Assembly (NCBI GenBank): GCA_963699225.1
Contig: OY969423.1
Location: 2,232,001 to 2,296,000 of the forward strand
Direction: 5' to 3'
Length of the DNA stretch: 64,000 nucleotides
Source: VRUE01 sp963699225
GTDB taxonomy: Bacteria > Actinomycetota > Thermoleophilia > Solirubrobacterales > 70-9
The notes beneath the pieces were generated by a model, which saw only the letters and a list, made by a program, of their open reading frames with translations, had not been told where the DNA came from and did not search any database. This document shows positions 16,919-25,092 of this stretch, one piece after another. Positions within the stretch are counted from its first letter, which is position 1. Every line of letters starts with the position of its first letter. Made by a program: the position numbers and the translations under genes.

Positions 16919-18115
16919 TCAGCCGCGCCTGATGCCCGTTCTCACGGGCAACGGCACCGCAAGTTCGATCGCATAGCGGGGCCTGAAGGGAGTTTCGGTA
17001 ACCCGCACGCCTTCGATGCGGTCGACCCGATAGGCGCGGACTTCCCCGGTGGAGATTTTGACCGCGTAGACGAGCAGGTTCCCCGCCTTGGAGCGACGCA
17101 GGGCGTACGGCTCGATCTGGCGCGTCGAGCCCTGATAGCGGAGCTCGACGAGCAGGTGGTTGGCGCCCGCGAAGCGAATCTGCTCGAGCGGCGCGCCGCC
17201 GGGCCAGCGGGCGATAGTAGGCGGAGCAGACCACGAGTCGTCGATTTCCTCCTTTCCGGGCGACAGCGATTCGAGTGGCTCCATCGCTGCTCCACCAAGC
17301 CAGTCGAATAGTTCCTTGAGGGTGTCGATGAACTCCTCGACGGGCGGAAGCGTGGGCAGCTGGTGCGCCAGCATCGCCTTCCAGTCGGCCTGCAGGGCCG
17401 CGATCTTCTCGCTTGCCGTAACCGCCTCGAGGCTGGGTACCGGGATCCCCTTATAAGCGCACTTGCGCTGGAGGATGGAGAGCACGAGGTCACGTTCCTC
17501 GTGCAGCTCGGAATGCCGGTAGAGGTTCACGACGTCGTAGAGGTCTCGAGGACGAGTCCGCTGCCCGAGTGCGCGCAGCTTCTCGGCGAAGACTTCGGCG
17601 AACACGTAACAGCCAACTGAGGCATCGCCTGGGAGAGAGTCCTCGTATGCGTGGGCGATCGCTCGGCGAACCGGCGGTTCGACGACGGTCTCGTCGTTGG
17701 TGAGGTCGAACTTGATCCGCGCCTCTTCCGGTGCGCCCCGGGGCCCCCGGTAGTAGATGCGTGCTTCCGCCGAGCGGTCACCGGGCCTCAGCTTGGCGAC
17801 CGGCGGCCGGCCGGAGAGGGCGATGCCGGTCTCTTGCTCGACCGTGTCCAGGACCTCCGCGAGCGCCGGCAAAACGGCGTCGGGCGCAAGCGGGCCTTCG
17901 GGGAGCACGGTGAAGTCGAGGTCTTCCGAGAACCTGTAGGTCTCGACGAAGCACTTCTTCAGGCAGGTGCCGCCCTTGAATACCCAAGTCTCACCAAGGG
18001 CGGGATGCGAGCCGACGCCCCAGAGCAGCCAACCGAGCACGTAGTCCTTCTCGACCACCTCCTCGGCCAATCCCCACTCGCTCGCTCGTGCCTGCAGCGA
18101 CGCGCGCGGAATCAT
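16919..18115 (-). CDS. AbiEii-type nucleotidyltransferase toxin with C-terminal WYL-like domain
   Basis: A 398-aa protein from ATG 18115, overlapping the AbiEi-like gene stop in ATGA. WVFKGGTCLKKCF (about residues 44-56) and RFSEDLDFTV (61-70) are the GGTxLxK and DxDF nucleotidyltransferase motifs of AbiEii/MenT toxins, which modify tRNA or nucleotides. Residues about 290-385 (IRFAGANHLLVELRYQG, IEPYALRRSKAGNLLVYAV, VRAYRVDRIEGV) resemble a WYL ligand-sensing domain, giving an unusual toxin-sensor arrangement. It sits convergently 3 bases from rmlC and appears inserted in the glycan locus. Toxin family is firm; the WYL reading is by eye. Confidence 0.82.
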   Translation of the reverse strand: MIPRASLQARASEWGLAEEVVEKDYVLGWLLWGVGSHPALGETWVFKGGTCLKKCFVETYRFSEDLDFTVLPEGPLAPDAVLPALAEVLDTVEQETGIALSGRPPVAKLRPGDRSAEARIYYRGPRGAPEEARIKFDLTNDETVVEPPVRRAIAHAYEDSLPGDASVGCYVFAEVFAEKLRALGQRTRPRDLYDVVNLYRHSELHEERDLVLSILQRKCAYKGIPVPSLEAVTASEKIAALQADWKAMLAHQLPTLPPVEEFIDTLKELFDWLGGAAMEPLESLSPGKEEIDDSWSAPPTIARWPGGAPLEQIRFAGANHLLVELRYQGSTRQIEPYALRRSKAGNLLVYAVKISTGEVRAYRVDRIEGVRVTETPFRPRYAIELAVPLPVRTGIRRG

Positions 18116-18912
18116 CGTTCGATTCCGGCGTTGACGCGTAGGCCCCAGCGACTTCGAATCGGTCCTTCCGGGGGCATGTTGGGATCTAGACGGCCGATGC
18201 CGGCGCTGATTCGGCTCAGGCAGGCTTCGAGCAGCCAATCGTCGACGAAACCGAACGTCTCGGCGATGTAGCCAAGGCGCTTGAACACCGTGCGGTTGCC
18301 GAGTCTGTCTCCGTACTCGACAACACTCGGCCAGGATGCCTCACCCGATTCGGCGTAGTTCCCGAGCGCCTCCGCCGTGTGCCTTAGCCCACCCCCGAGA
18401 GAAGGGTCGTCGAGGCAGTCGATCAGGGTTCGCTCCCTGTCGGAGACCGGAACCGGAATCCCATCGCGCCAGACGCGCCGCGTCCCGAACAAAGACGTTT
18501 CGGAGCGATGCCTGAGCTCGAGGCGAGCGGCGCCGATTCGGCGATTGCGACGGGCGACTGGGCGGCTGGTGACGAAGACCGTCGTCGAGAAGACCTGATC
18601 TGTCAGGTCCCAATGGTTCAACGCCGTCCAGCCCCCCACGTATCCCGGAGCCAGGGCGATGGCGGCTATCGCCCATGGATCGGCGCTCCACGACTTGGGG
18701 TCGTCGGCTTCGAGCGGAACGGTGGTGTAGAGACCGCGCTGCAGGCGCGATATCCAGCCCTGTTCGGCGAGATGGCGAAGCAGGCGCCCGGCCCGGTCGC
18801 GATCGGCATTCGTGGCGGCTGCGGCTTCGGCCGGCGTGAACGGACCGGGGAAGGCGCGGTTCAGCTTAGTGAGGAACTCGCGGTTCTTCTCCGAAATCCC
18901 AGTTGCCGCCAT
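18112..18912 (-). CDS. AbiEi-type antitoxin / winged-helix repressor
   Basis: A 266-aa protein with an N-terminal winged helix (FTPAEAAAATNADRDRAGRLLRHLAEQGWISRLQRGLYTTVP, residues about 25-68) and a long C-terminal domain containing WTALNHWDLTDQVFSTTVFVTS, the AbiEi pattern. In known type IV AbiE systems the antitoxin represses the operon and neutralises the AbiEii nucleotidyltransferase, which here follows with an ATGA overlap. It is the first gene of a two-gene unit read opposite to the rml operon. Confidence 0.82.
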   Translation of the reverse strand: MAATGISEKNREFLTKLNRAFPGPFTPAEAAAATNADRDRAGRLLRHLAEQGWISRLQRGLYTTVPLEADDPKSWSADPWAIAAIALAPGYVGGWTALNHWDLTDQVFSTTVFVTSRPVARRNRRIGAARLELRHRSETSLFGTRRVWRDGIPVPVSDRERTLIDCLDDPSLGGGLRHTAEALGNYAESGEASWPSVVEYGDRLGNRTVFKRLGYIAETFGFVDDWLLEACLSRISAGIGRLDPNMPPEGPIRSRWGLRVNAGIER

Positions 18913-18972
18913 GTGTACATCGTATCTATAAAAGCGCCAACCTCATCGGCGTTTCCAGAGTTGCAATATATG
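18913..18972 (-). promoter_or_regulatory. AT-rich promoter region of the AbiE-like operon
   Basis: This 60-bp gap is much AT-richer than its surroundings. On the minus strand TATAGAT (18930-18924) lies 11 bases before the ATG at 18912, compatible with a very short or absent leader, and TGTACA sits between. No convincing -35 at the standard distance was found. AbiEi-family proteins normally bind repeats in this position; no perfect repeat was identified. Confidence 0.35.
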
Positions 18973-19848
18973 TTATCTACCACGAACCGCCGTAATTGCC
19001 AAGCTCGTGGCGAGCTTCGCCCCGATGCCAGCGTAGACGGCCGCATTGACGAGCGGGTTGTGCTCGGCGGCGTCGAAGCGGCGGTAGAAGCGGCCCATGC
19101 CGCGGTGAAAGGCGATCTCCTGTTTGGGCGCCCGCCGCTTGCCGCTGGAGCCGCCCTTGACGTGCAGGGCGACGCCGGCCGGCTCGTAGAAGACCTTCCA
19201 GCCGGCCTGCCAGAAGCGCCGGCACCAGTCGAGGTCCTCCATGTAGAGCCAGTAGCCCTCGTCGAGCAGGCCAACCTCCCGTATCGCCTCAGCGCGGCAG
19301 AGCATGAAGGCGCCGTTGACGGCGTCGACCTCGCCGGGGTCGTCGTCGCCGAGGTGGGTCGCCCGGTACTGGCTCAGTGACTCGCCGGCGCCATCGTCGC
19401 GGCCGATTCCGGTGAAGTGGGCGAGGGCGCTGAGCGGGGTGGGAAAGGAGCGCTTGCAGGCGTGGTCCAGCTCGCCGGATTCGGTCACCAGCTTGCAGCC
19501 GACCATGCCGATCCGCTCGTCCGAGTACAGCCGCGCCAACGAGGCGTCGAGGGTGCCGGCGTAGACCTCGGTGTCGGGGTTGAGCAGCAGCACCGCTTTC
19601 GCCTCGTCCTCGCGCAGGACGACGTTGTTGGCGGCCGAGAAGCCAATGTTCTCGCGGCGTAGAAGCCGCACCTCGGGAAACTCGCGCTCGACCATGTCGG
19701 GGGTCGAGTCCGGGCTGCCGCTGTCGACCACGGTCACCCGCATCGCTCCGCTCGCCGGGTGCTCGCGCAGCGAGCGCAGGCAGCGGCGCAGCAGCTCTTC
19801 GGCGCCGTGGCTGACGATGACGATCTCGAGATCGAGCGGGGCGGACAC
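18973..19848 (-). CDS. family 2 glycosyltransferase
   Basis: A 291-aa protein from GTG 19848. LEIVIVSHGAEELLRRCLRSL, VTVVDSGSPDSTPDMV, LLLNPDTEVYAGTLDA (DxD-type) and LDEGYWLYMEDLDWCRRFWQAGW are the ordered motifs of GT2 rhamnosyl/galactofuranosyl-like transferases. It lies 12 bases downstream of the sugar-transferase gene and is the last gene of that operon, ending before the AbiE region. It presumably adds a later sugar to the lipid-linked repeat. Substrate unknown. Confidence 0.9.
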   Translation of the reverse strand: MSAPLDLEIVIVSHGAEELLRRCLRSLREHPASGAMRVTVVDSGSPDSTPDMVEREFPEVRLLRRENIGFSAANNVVLREDEAKAVLLLNPDTEVYAGTLDASLARLYSDERIGMVGCKLVTESGELDHACKRSFPTPLSALAHFTGIGRDDGAGESLSQYRATHLGDDDPGEVDAVNGAFMLCRAEAIREVGLLDEGYWLYMEDLDWCRRFWQAGWKVFYEPAGVALHVKGGSSGKRRAPKQEIAFHRGMGRFYRRFDAAEHNPLVNAAVYAGIGAKLATSLAITAVRGR

Positions 19849-19860
19849 GGCTGGGATTCT

Positions 19861-21357
19861 CTAGTAGGCGCCTTCGCCGCGGACGATCGCCCGCGGCGTG
19901 CGCAAGAGGATCGCCAGATCGCCGGCGACCGAGAGGTTGTCCAGGTAGTCGCGCTCCATCGCCAGCCGCTCCTCGAAGGTGAGGTCGCCGCGCCCGTAGA
20001 CCTGCATCGGCCCGGTCAGGCCCGGCTTGATCGCGAGACGGGCTCGCTGGCGCTCGTCATAGAGGGCGACAACGGCCTCCTCCTCGGGCCGCGGGCCGAC
20101 CAGCGACATGTCGCCGCGCAGGACGTTGATCAGCTGCGGCAGCTCGTCGAGGCTGGTCCGCCGCAGCAGTTTCCCGGCCCGGGTTATGCGCGGGTCGTCG
20201 ACGATCTTGAAGGCGGGCTCGTCAAGTTTCTCGAGGTCAACCAGTTCGGCCAGCCGCTCCTCAGCGTCGGTGACCATGGTGCGGAACTTCAGCATCGTGA
20301 ACGGCACACCCTCCTTGCCTGCCCGCTTCTGGCGGAAGAAGACCGGAGTGCCGGAGTCGACCACGATCAGCAGCGCGATCGCCGCCAGCAACGGCGAGAG
20401 CAGGGTCAGCATCAGGCCCGAGACGAGCAGGTCGAGCCCGCGCTTCAGTGCCAGGGTCGAGCGCGGCGGATCGGAGAAGCGGAAGTCGAGCACCGGCAGC
20501 TCGGCCAGGCGGTTGAGCTCGATTCCCGGACCGAGCAGCCCGTAGTGCTTGGGCAGGAAGGTAAGGCCGAGGCCGGCGCTCTTGCACTCCTCGATCAGGT
20601 GCTCGACATCGCGCGCGCCCATCTCCTGCTCACCGACCACAACCCGCTCTACGTTGTGCTCGCGCGCCACCCGCGAGATCTCTTCGATTGAGCCCAGTCG
20701 CGGCAATGATGCGCGCCGGTCCTTGTCGCGCGGAGCCGAGAGGTAGCCGACTAGCTGCAGCCGCGCCTCCGGATGGGTGGCAATCCGTCGCGCGACGACG
20801 TCGGCCAGAGTGGCGGGCCCGATCACGATCCCGATCGCGACACCGGTAAACCGTTGCCAGACGAAGCGAAGTACTGCCCGGGAAACGAAGCAGGCGAGCA
20901 CAGCGCCGATCCCGACGATGATTGCGCTCTTTGCCGAGAGCGCGCCCGCCGGTCCAAGCCAGAGCAGGCCGTCAAGCACGATCGTGCCAAGGGCGCTGGC
21001 GGAGATCAGGGAAGGCAGCTCGTCAAGGGTGCTGTGACGGATGCGCCGATGGTCGTTGTCGTAGAGCCCGTGCAGCTTGAGCACCAGCAACCAGGCGGGG
21101 ATAAAGAGGACGGCCCAAAAAAGCTTGGCCACGTCGGTGGTCGAGGTCACAGCGGTGGCGACGCAGAGCGCAGCGAAGATCGCCGCCCAATCGCCGGCGG
21201 CAAGCAGGCGTCGCAGCATTGCGCCGCGCCGCCGCGAGCCGCTCGGGCCGGTGAGACCGAGTCGGTTGGCTATCTGGGTTGGAGCGCGCGATGGCGGTTC
21301 GGCCGCGGCCGTTTCCTCGCCGTGGCTGCGGACGCTGTTGCTCGTCTTGGCGGTCAT
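19861..21357 (-). CDS. polyprenyl-phosphate sugar-1-phosphate transferase (chain initiation)
   Basis: A 498-aa protein from ATG 21357, overlapping the upstream stop by one base (TGATG). The N-terminal half has four hydrophobic helices and a CoA-binding-like region; the C-terminal bacterial sugar transferase domain begins with a helix at LALKRGLDLLVSGLMLTLLS and contains FFRQKRAGKEGVPFTMLKFRTM, LRRTSLDELPQLINVLRGDMSLVGPRP and IKPGLTGPMQVYGRG. These are the WbaP/CpsE/WcaJ signature blocks. The enzyme loads the first sugar phosphate onto undecaprenyl phosphate. The DELPQ and VGPRP motifs are intact. Confidence 0.93.
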   Translation of the reverse strand: MTAKTSNSVRSHGEETAAAEPPSRAPTQIANRLGLTGPSGSRRRGAMLRRLLAAGDWAAIFAALCVATAVTSTTDVAKLFWAVLFIPAWLLVLKLHGLYDNDHRRIRHSTLDELPSLISASALGTIVLDGLLWLGPAGALSAKSAIIVGIGAVLACFVSRAVLRFVWQRFTGVAIGIVIGPATLADVVARRIATHPEARLQLVGYLSAPRDKDRRASLPRLGSIEEISRVAREHNVERVVVGEQEMGARDVEHLIEECKSAGLGLTFLPKHYGLLGPGIELNRLAELPVLDFRFSDPPRSTLALKRGLDLLVSGLMLTLLSPLLAAIALLIVVDSGTPVFFRQKRAGKEGVPFTMLKFRTMVTDAEERLAELVDLEKLDEPAFKIVDDPRITRAGKLLRRTSLDELPQLINVLRGDMSLVGPRPEEEAVVALYDERQRARLAIKPGLTGPMQVYGRGDLTFEERLAMERDYLDNLSVAGDLAILLRTPRAIVRGEGAY

Positions 21358-23369
21358 CAGCAGGTCCATTCCCCCCGCAGGCAGACGGCCTGCGGGTTGA
21401 GTTCACGGGCTCGATCGAGGTCCGCCCGGGCCGACCTTTCGTCCCCACCCTCGTGCTCGACCCGCGAGCGCAGGTAGTACCACTGCCAGTTGCGGTCCTC
21501 GCGTTCGATCGCGTGAGTGAAGTGGACGGCGGCGCCGCCGTAGTTGCCCTGTCGCTCAGTGAGAAGCCCGAGCTGGACGTAGGGAGAGGCCGCCCAGGGC
21601 TCGATCGAGCGTGCCGTTTCGGCGTGGTCGATCGCCGCTCCAAGGTCTTCGGAGGCCGCAGCGGCCTGGCTCGAGTTGATCTCGCGTTCAACCAGCAGCG
21701 GTCCAACCAGCAGTACCGCCGATACCCAGGCCAGCACCACCGCGGTGACGGTCAGTCCGAAGCGGCGGCCGTCCTGCCTCGATTGATCGCGGCGCGGGTC
21801 GGCGGCGAGCTGGGCGCAGCGCCCGGCGACGACCACGCCGGCGGCGAGGAAGAAGATCGCCCCCAGCCCGGCGATCTCCCAGAACCAGTCGAAGGCGGCG
21901 CCGACGGCGAAGGCGAGCATCGCGGCAAGCAGCGCCGCGTAACGCTCACGCTGGGGATAGGGAGCGGCTCGCCAGGCAGCGAACGCGCACCAGAGCAGGG
22001 TCCCGATCAGGGCCAGCACGAGGACGCCTCCAACCGCTCCCAGCTCGGCAAAGGCCTCCAGGTAGAGCGAATGCGCATCGTGGACCGGTAGTTCGATCGA
22101 GCGCAGCTGCTCCCAGGAGAACTGGTAGGTGCCGGCGCCGTGGCCGAGAACCGGCTTTTCGCCGAAGGCTTCGATCGCGACCTTGTAGAAGTCGTGCCGC
22201 CCGGCACCGGAGAAGTCGGAGAAGTGTTCCTGCGGGTTTTTCGGGAACTGGATGTCCTGGCTCGAGAACCGGTCCCAGGCTCGGCCACCCACCGCCGCGA
22301 CGGCGCCGATCGCCAGCAGGACCCCGATTAGCGCGATCCCCTTCAGCACGGCTGGGTTGCGGGAGATGGCCACGGCCCGTCCGCTTACGCGCCCCTCGCG
22401 CCGCTCCTCCCAGCGCAACGCCGCATGGAGCAGCAGCACAATGGCAATGCCGGCGAGCAGGATCAGCAGCACCGTGACGCCCTGGTCGATCGTTGCCTGC
22501 TTGGCCAGGTTGTCGCCGAGGCTGTGGCGCGTTTGCACGGCCAGCACCGCCGGCACCGCTCCCAGCACGCCGAAGGCCAGCGTGGCGAGCAGCCAGAGCC
22601 GGTCGCGGGAGAGCGCGATCAGACAGCCCGAGGCGACGATCAACGCGAGCAGACCGCCGCGCGAGTAGGTGAAGTAGAGGGCCAGGAGCGCTGCCGGGAT
22701 CATCGCCACCGAGAGCCAGCGCAAGACCGCCCAGGCTGCTTGACGGCTGCTCCAGAGCAGCAACGAGACGCCGATACCGAACATCGCCCCGTTGGCGTTC
22801 CAGTAACCGAGCGGGTAACGCAGTCGCGGACCGGTGCCAAGCGAGTCTGCAACATTCAATACATGGGGCAGGAGACGGCTGCCCAGTCCTAGTACAACGA
22901 CAAGGCCCACAGCAATCGCCAGGCCTTCAGCGAAACGTTGGCGCCTTTCGTCGGTTTGGGCGATTAGGAACGCGGCAAGGAAGAACCCGAGGTAGACCGC
23001 AACGCGGCCCGCCTCGATGACGCTCAGCTCAATCGAACCCGACCAGAGAGATGAGAGTGCAGACAAAAGCGACAGACAGACGATCAGTCCGCCTGCCCAG
23101 TACAGCGGCCGCTCCGGCTTCACGGCCGAGCCCGCGCCAAATACAAGCAGGGCAACGACTACAAGCCACACAGCAAGGCCAGCTATGTGACGACCGCTCA
23201 CATCGAAGCCGCCGCCGGCGAGAGCCAAACCGCCGATCAGGGCGATCGGCGCAAGCAACGCCGCCGTTTGGTCTAACCTTCCGCGCGATGAACGTCGGGA
23301 TGCGCCATCGCCGTGGCCCAAGTGCGGGCCGCTCTGCCCTTCTGCTGCTGTCAGTGATTGCTCTGGCAT
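21357..23369 (-). CDS. O-antigen ligase / Wzy-family membrane protein with C-terminal TPR-like region
   Basis: Up to 670 aa with around 12 hydrophobic helices. YFTYSRGGLLALIVA and a long periplasmic loop with AIEAFGEKPVLGHGAGTYQF and VHDAHSLYLEAFAELG are the Wzy_C/O-antigen ligase hallmarks (conserved Arg and His). The last about 110 residues (DHAETARSIEPWAASPYVQLGLLTERQGNYGGAAVHFTHAI) look like tetratricopeptide repeats. The start is uncertain: ATG 23369 overlaps the divergent gene at 23288 by 82 bases, and the first about 38 residues lie antisense to that gene's signal peptide; a start near TTG 23258 would remove the conflict. Confidence 0.85.
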   Translation of the reverse strand: MPEQSLTAAEGQSGPHLGHGDGASRRSSRGRLDQTAALLAPIALIGGLALAGGGFDVSGRHIAGLAVWLVVVALLVFGAGSAVKPERPLYWAGGLIVCLSLLSALSSLWSGSIELSVIEAGRVAVYLGFFLAAFLIAQTDERRQRFAEGLAIAVGLVVVLGLGSRLLPHVLNVADSLGTGPRLRYPLGYWNANGAMFGIGVSLLLWSSRQAAWAVLRWLSVAMIPAALLALYFTYSRGGLLALIVASGCLIALSRDRLWLLATLAFGVLGAVPAVLAVQTRHSLGDNLAKQATIDQGVTVLLILLAGIAIVLLLHAALRWEERREGRVSGRAVAISRNPAVLKGIALIGVLLAIGAVAAVGGRAWDRFSSQDIQFPKNPQEHFSDFSGAGRHDFYKVAIEAFGEKPVLGHGAGTYQFSWEQLRSIELPVHDAHSLYLEAFAELGAVGGVLVLALIGTLLWCAFAAWRAAPYPQRERYAALLAAMLAFAVGAAFDWFWEIAGLGAIFFLAAGVVVAGRCAQLAADPRRDQSRQDGRRFGLTVTAVVLAWVSAVLLVGPLLVEREINSSQAAAASEDLGAAIDHAETARSIEPWAASPYVQLGLLTERQGNYGGAAVHFTHAIEREDRNWQWYYLRSRVEHEGGDERSARADLDRARELNPQAVCLRGEWTC

Positions 23370-23869
23370 TGGCTTGTTTCCCTGTGCTCGCTCACGCCGA
23401 AGACTCCAGTGGCGTGCAGTACTCGGACGCTATTCCGAAGGCCGAAGGCGAAAACACGCCGAGGCACCATCATCAACAAACCCCGGCAAAGACCTCGAGT
23501 ACCGATAACGGTGGCGGGACGACGCCGTCCCACTCGGGATCGGAAGGCTCGAAGGAAGCTGAAGGATCTGGCGAAGGAGAATCATCTGGCAGTGGCGTAG
23601 CGTCGGGTAAGCACGATGGCGGCGGCACGGGGCAGGGTAGCCCAGGCGGCAGCGCCAAAGGGGGCGCCAAGAACGCGACGCACGACGCTGGCCAAAAGGC
23701 GCCCGCGGCAACAAAGGCCCAGTCCAGCGACAGAGGTGGCTCCTCGCCCCTGGTGCCGATCCTGATTGCGATCGCCGCGCTAGCCGCAATCTCGGTGGCA
23801 ATAGTGATGGCTAGGCAGCGCCGCCAGCGTCGTGGGCCGAGCACAACAGCCTCCCCCGAGGCGAACTGA
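23288..23869 (+). CDS. secreted low-complexity protein with C-terminal membrane anchor
   Basis: A 193-aa protein from ATG 23288 (ATG 23300 possible). It has a signal peptide (LLLLSVIALALACFPVLAHA), a Gly/Ser/Glu/Lys-rich disordered middle part of about 100 residues, and a C-terminal helix (LVPILIAIAALAAISVAIVM) ended by an Arg-rich RQRRQRRG tail that would stop transfer. This is the layout of a surface protein tethered to the membrane. TAACCT (23275-23280) seven bases before ATG 23288 suggests a leaderless transcript. It is followed one base later by the glycosidase gene. No family recognised. Confidence 0.65.
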   Translation: MNVGMRHRRGPSAGRSALLLLSVIALALACFPVLAHAEDSSGVQYSDAIPKAEGENTPRHHHQQTPAKTSSTDNGGGTTPSHSGSEGSKEAEGSGEGESSGSGVASGKHDGGGTGQGSPGGSAKGGAKNATHDAGQKAPAATKAQSSDRGGSSPLVPILIAIAALAAISVAIVMARQRRQRRGPSTTASPEAN

Positions 23870-23870
23870 C

Positions 23871-25016
23871 ATGGTCAAGCAGCGGAAGCGCCCACTTGGG
23901 CAGGTCCGTGCCTGGATCGCGGCGATCGCCGTGTCCATGCTGGGCCTGGCAGCCATGGCGCCGTCGGCGATCGCCATCCCCGGTGATTTCTGGGGCGTCT
24001 CGCCGCAGGCGACGCCCAGCGCCGAACAGTTCCAGCGCCTGCACAAGGGTGGCGTCGACAGCGTGCGGATCCCGATTCCCTGGGGCGCCGTGCAGCCGAC
24101 GGGCCCCGCGGACGCAAACTTCTCCAACGTCGACATGCTGGTCTCGGGCGCCGCTGCGGCGGGGCTCAACGTGCTGCCCTTCATCTACAACGCTCCACCC
24201 TGGGCAGTCACCCAGGCACGCGTTCCCGGCAGCACTGCCAGCGCGCCGAAGACACTGCCGGTCAAGACCGGCGCCCAGCGCACCGCTTGGTCCAACTTCC
24301 TCAAGCTGGTCGTGGCCCGCTACGGCCCGGGGGGTTCCTTCTGGGCGGCCAACCCGGGCCTGCCGGAAAGCCCGATCCGTACCTGGCAGATCTGGAACGA
24401 GGAGAACTTCAAGTACTTCGTCGTCCGCCCCAGCCCCTCGGACTACGGCAAGCTGATCAACGTCTCCTACGCGGCGATTAAAAGCGTCGACCCAGGGGGG
24501 AAGCTGATCCTCGGCGGGATGTTTGCCCGGCCCAAGGAAGCGGAATACAAGGGCAAGCCGCCGCAGGCCTACTTCGCCACTGACTTTCTCGACCAGGTCT
24601 ATAGCTCGACCCCGGGAGTGAAGAAGAAGTTCGTCGGCGTCGCCCTGCATCCGTACACGACCAAGTACCAGCAGCTGACCCCGGACATCGAAGAATTCCT
24701 CACCGTGCTCAAAGCCAACCACGATCCTGGCAAGAAGCTCTGGATCACCGAGATCGGCTGGAGCTCGGAACCGCACTCGGCGGGCGATTCCTTCGCCAAA
24801 GGCCCAGCTGGCCAGGCGACGCAGCTGAAGGGCGCCTTCAAGCTCTTCGAGAGCAAGGCGGCGAAATGGAAGCTGCAGCGGATCTACTGGTTCTCGGTCG
24901 ACGACCAGCCGGGCAGCTGCAACTTCTGCGGCGGCTCGGGTCTCTTCGGCAGCGGTTTCCTGCCTAAGAAGTCGTGGTTCGAATACGTCAAGTTCGCCGG
25001 CGGCACGCCAAGCTGA
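23871..25016 (+). CDS. secreted glycoside hydrolase, clan GH-A fold
   Basis: A 381-aa protein from ATG 23871, one base after the previous stop. It has a signal peptide ending near AMAPSAIAIPG. WQIWNEENFKYF carries the Asn-Glu acid/base pair after strand 4 and LWITEIGWSS the nucleophile Glu after strand 7 of a (beta/alpha)8 barrel; VDSVRIPIPWGAVQP is the strand-2 region. The overall pattern is that of GH39/GH5-like enzymes. Next to the polymerase and ligase genes it may trim or remodel the exported polysaccharide. The exact substrate cannot be assigned. Confidence 0.8.
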   Translation: MVKQRKRPLGQVRAWIAAIAVSMLGLAAMAPSAIAIPGDFWGVSPQATPSAEQFQRLHKGGVDSVRIPIPWGAVQPTGPADANFSNVDMLVSGAAAAGLNVLPFIYNAPPWAVTQARVPGSTASAPKTLPVKTGAQRTAWSNFLKLVVARYGPGGSFWAANPGLPESPIRTWQIWNEENFKYFVVRPSPSDYGKLINVSYAAIKSVDPGGKLILGGMFARPKEAEYKGKPPQAYFATDFLDQVYSSTPGVKKKFVGVALHPYTTKYQQLTPDIEEFLTVLKANHDPGKKLWITEIGWSSEPHSAGDSFAKGPAGQATQLKGAFKLFESKAAKWKLQRIYWFSVDDQPGSCNFCGGSGLFGSGFLPKKSWFEYVKFAGGTPS

Positions 25017-25025
25017 GCTGAGAGA

Positions 25026-25061
25026 GGTCGTATTTCTCTCACTATGGGGAGAAATACGACC
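25026..25061. terminator. 13-bp perfect inverted repeat, terminator-like hairpin
   Basis: GGTCGTATTTCTC (25026-25038) and its exact complement (25049-25061) are separated by ten bases, nine bases after the glycosidase stop. There is no T-run on either side, so it may be a Rho-independent-like actinobacterial terminator or an mRNA-stabilising hairpin. It closes the 23288-25016 operon and precedes the helicase gene. Confidence 0.6.
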
Positions 25062-25092
25062 CTCGTAGTTCGTCCTGCGTAAGATCGGTGGG

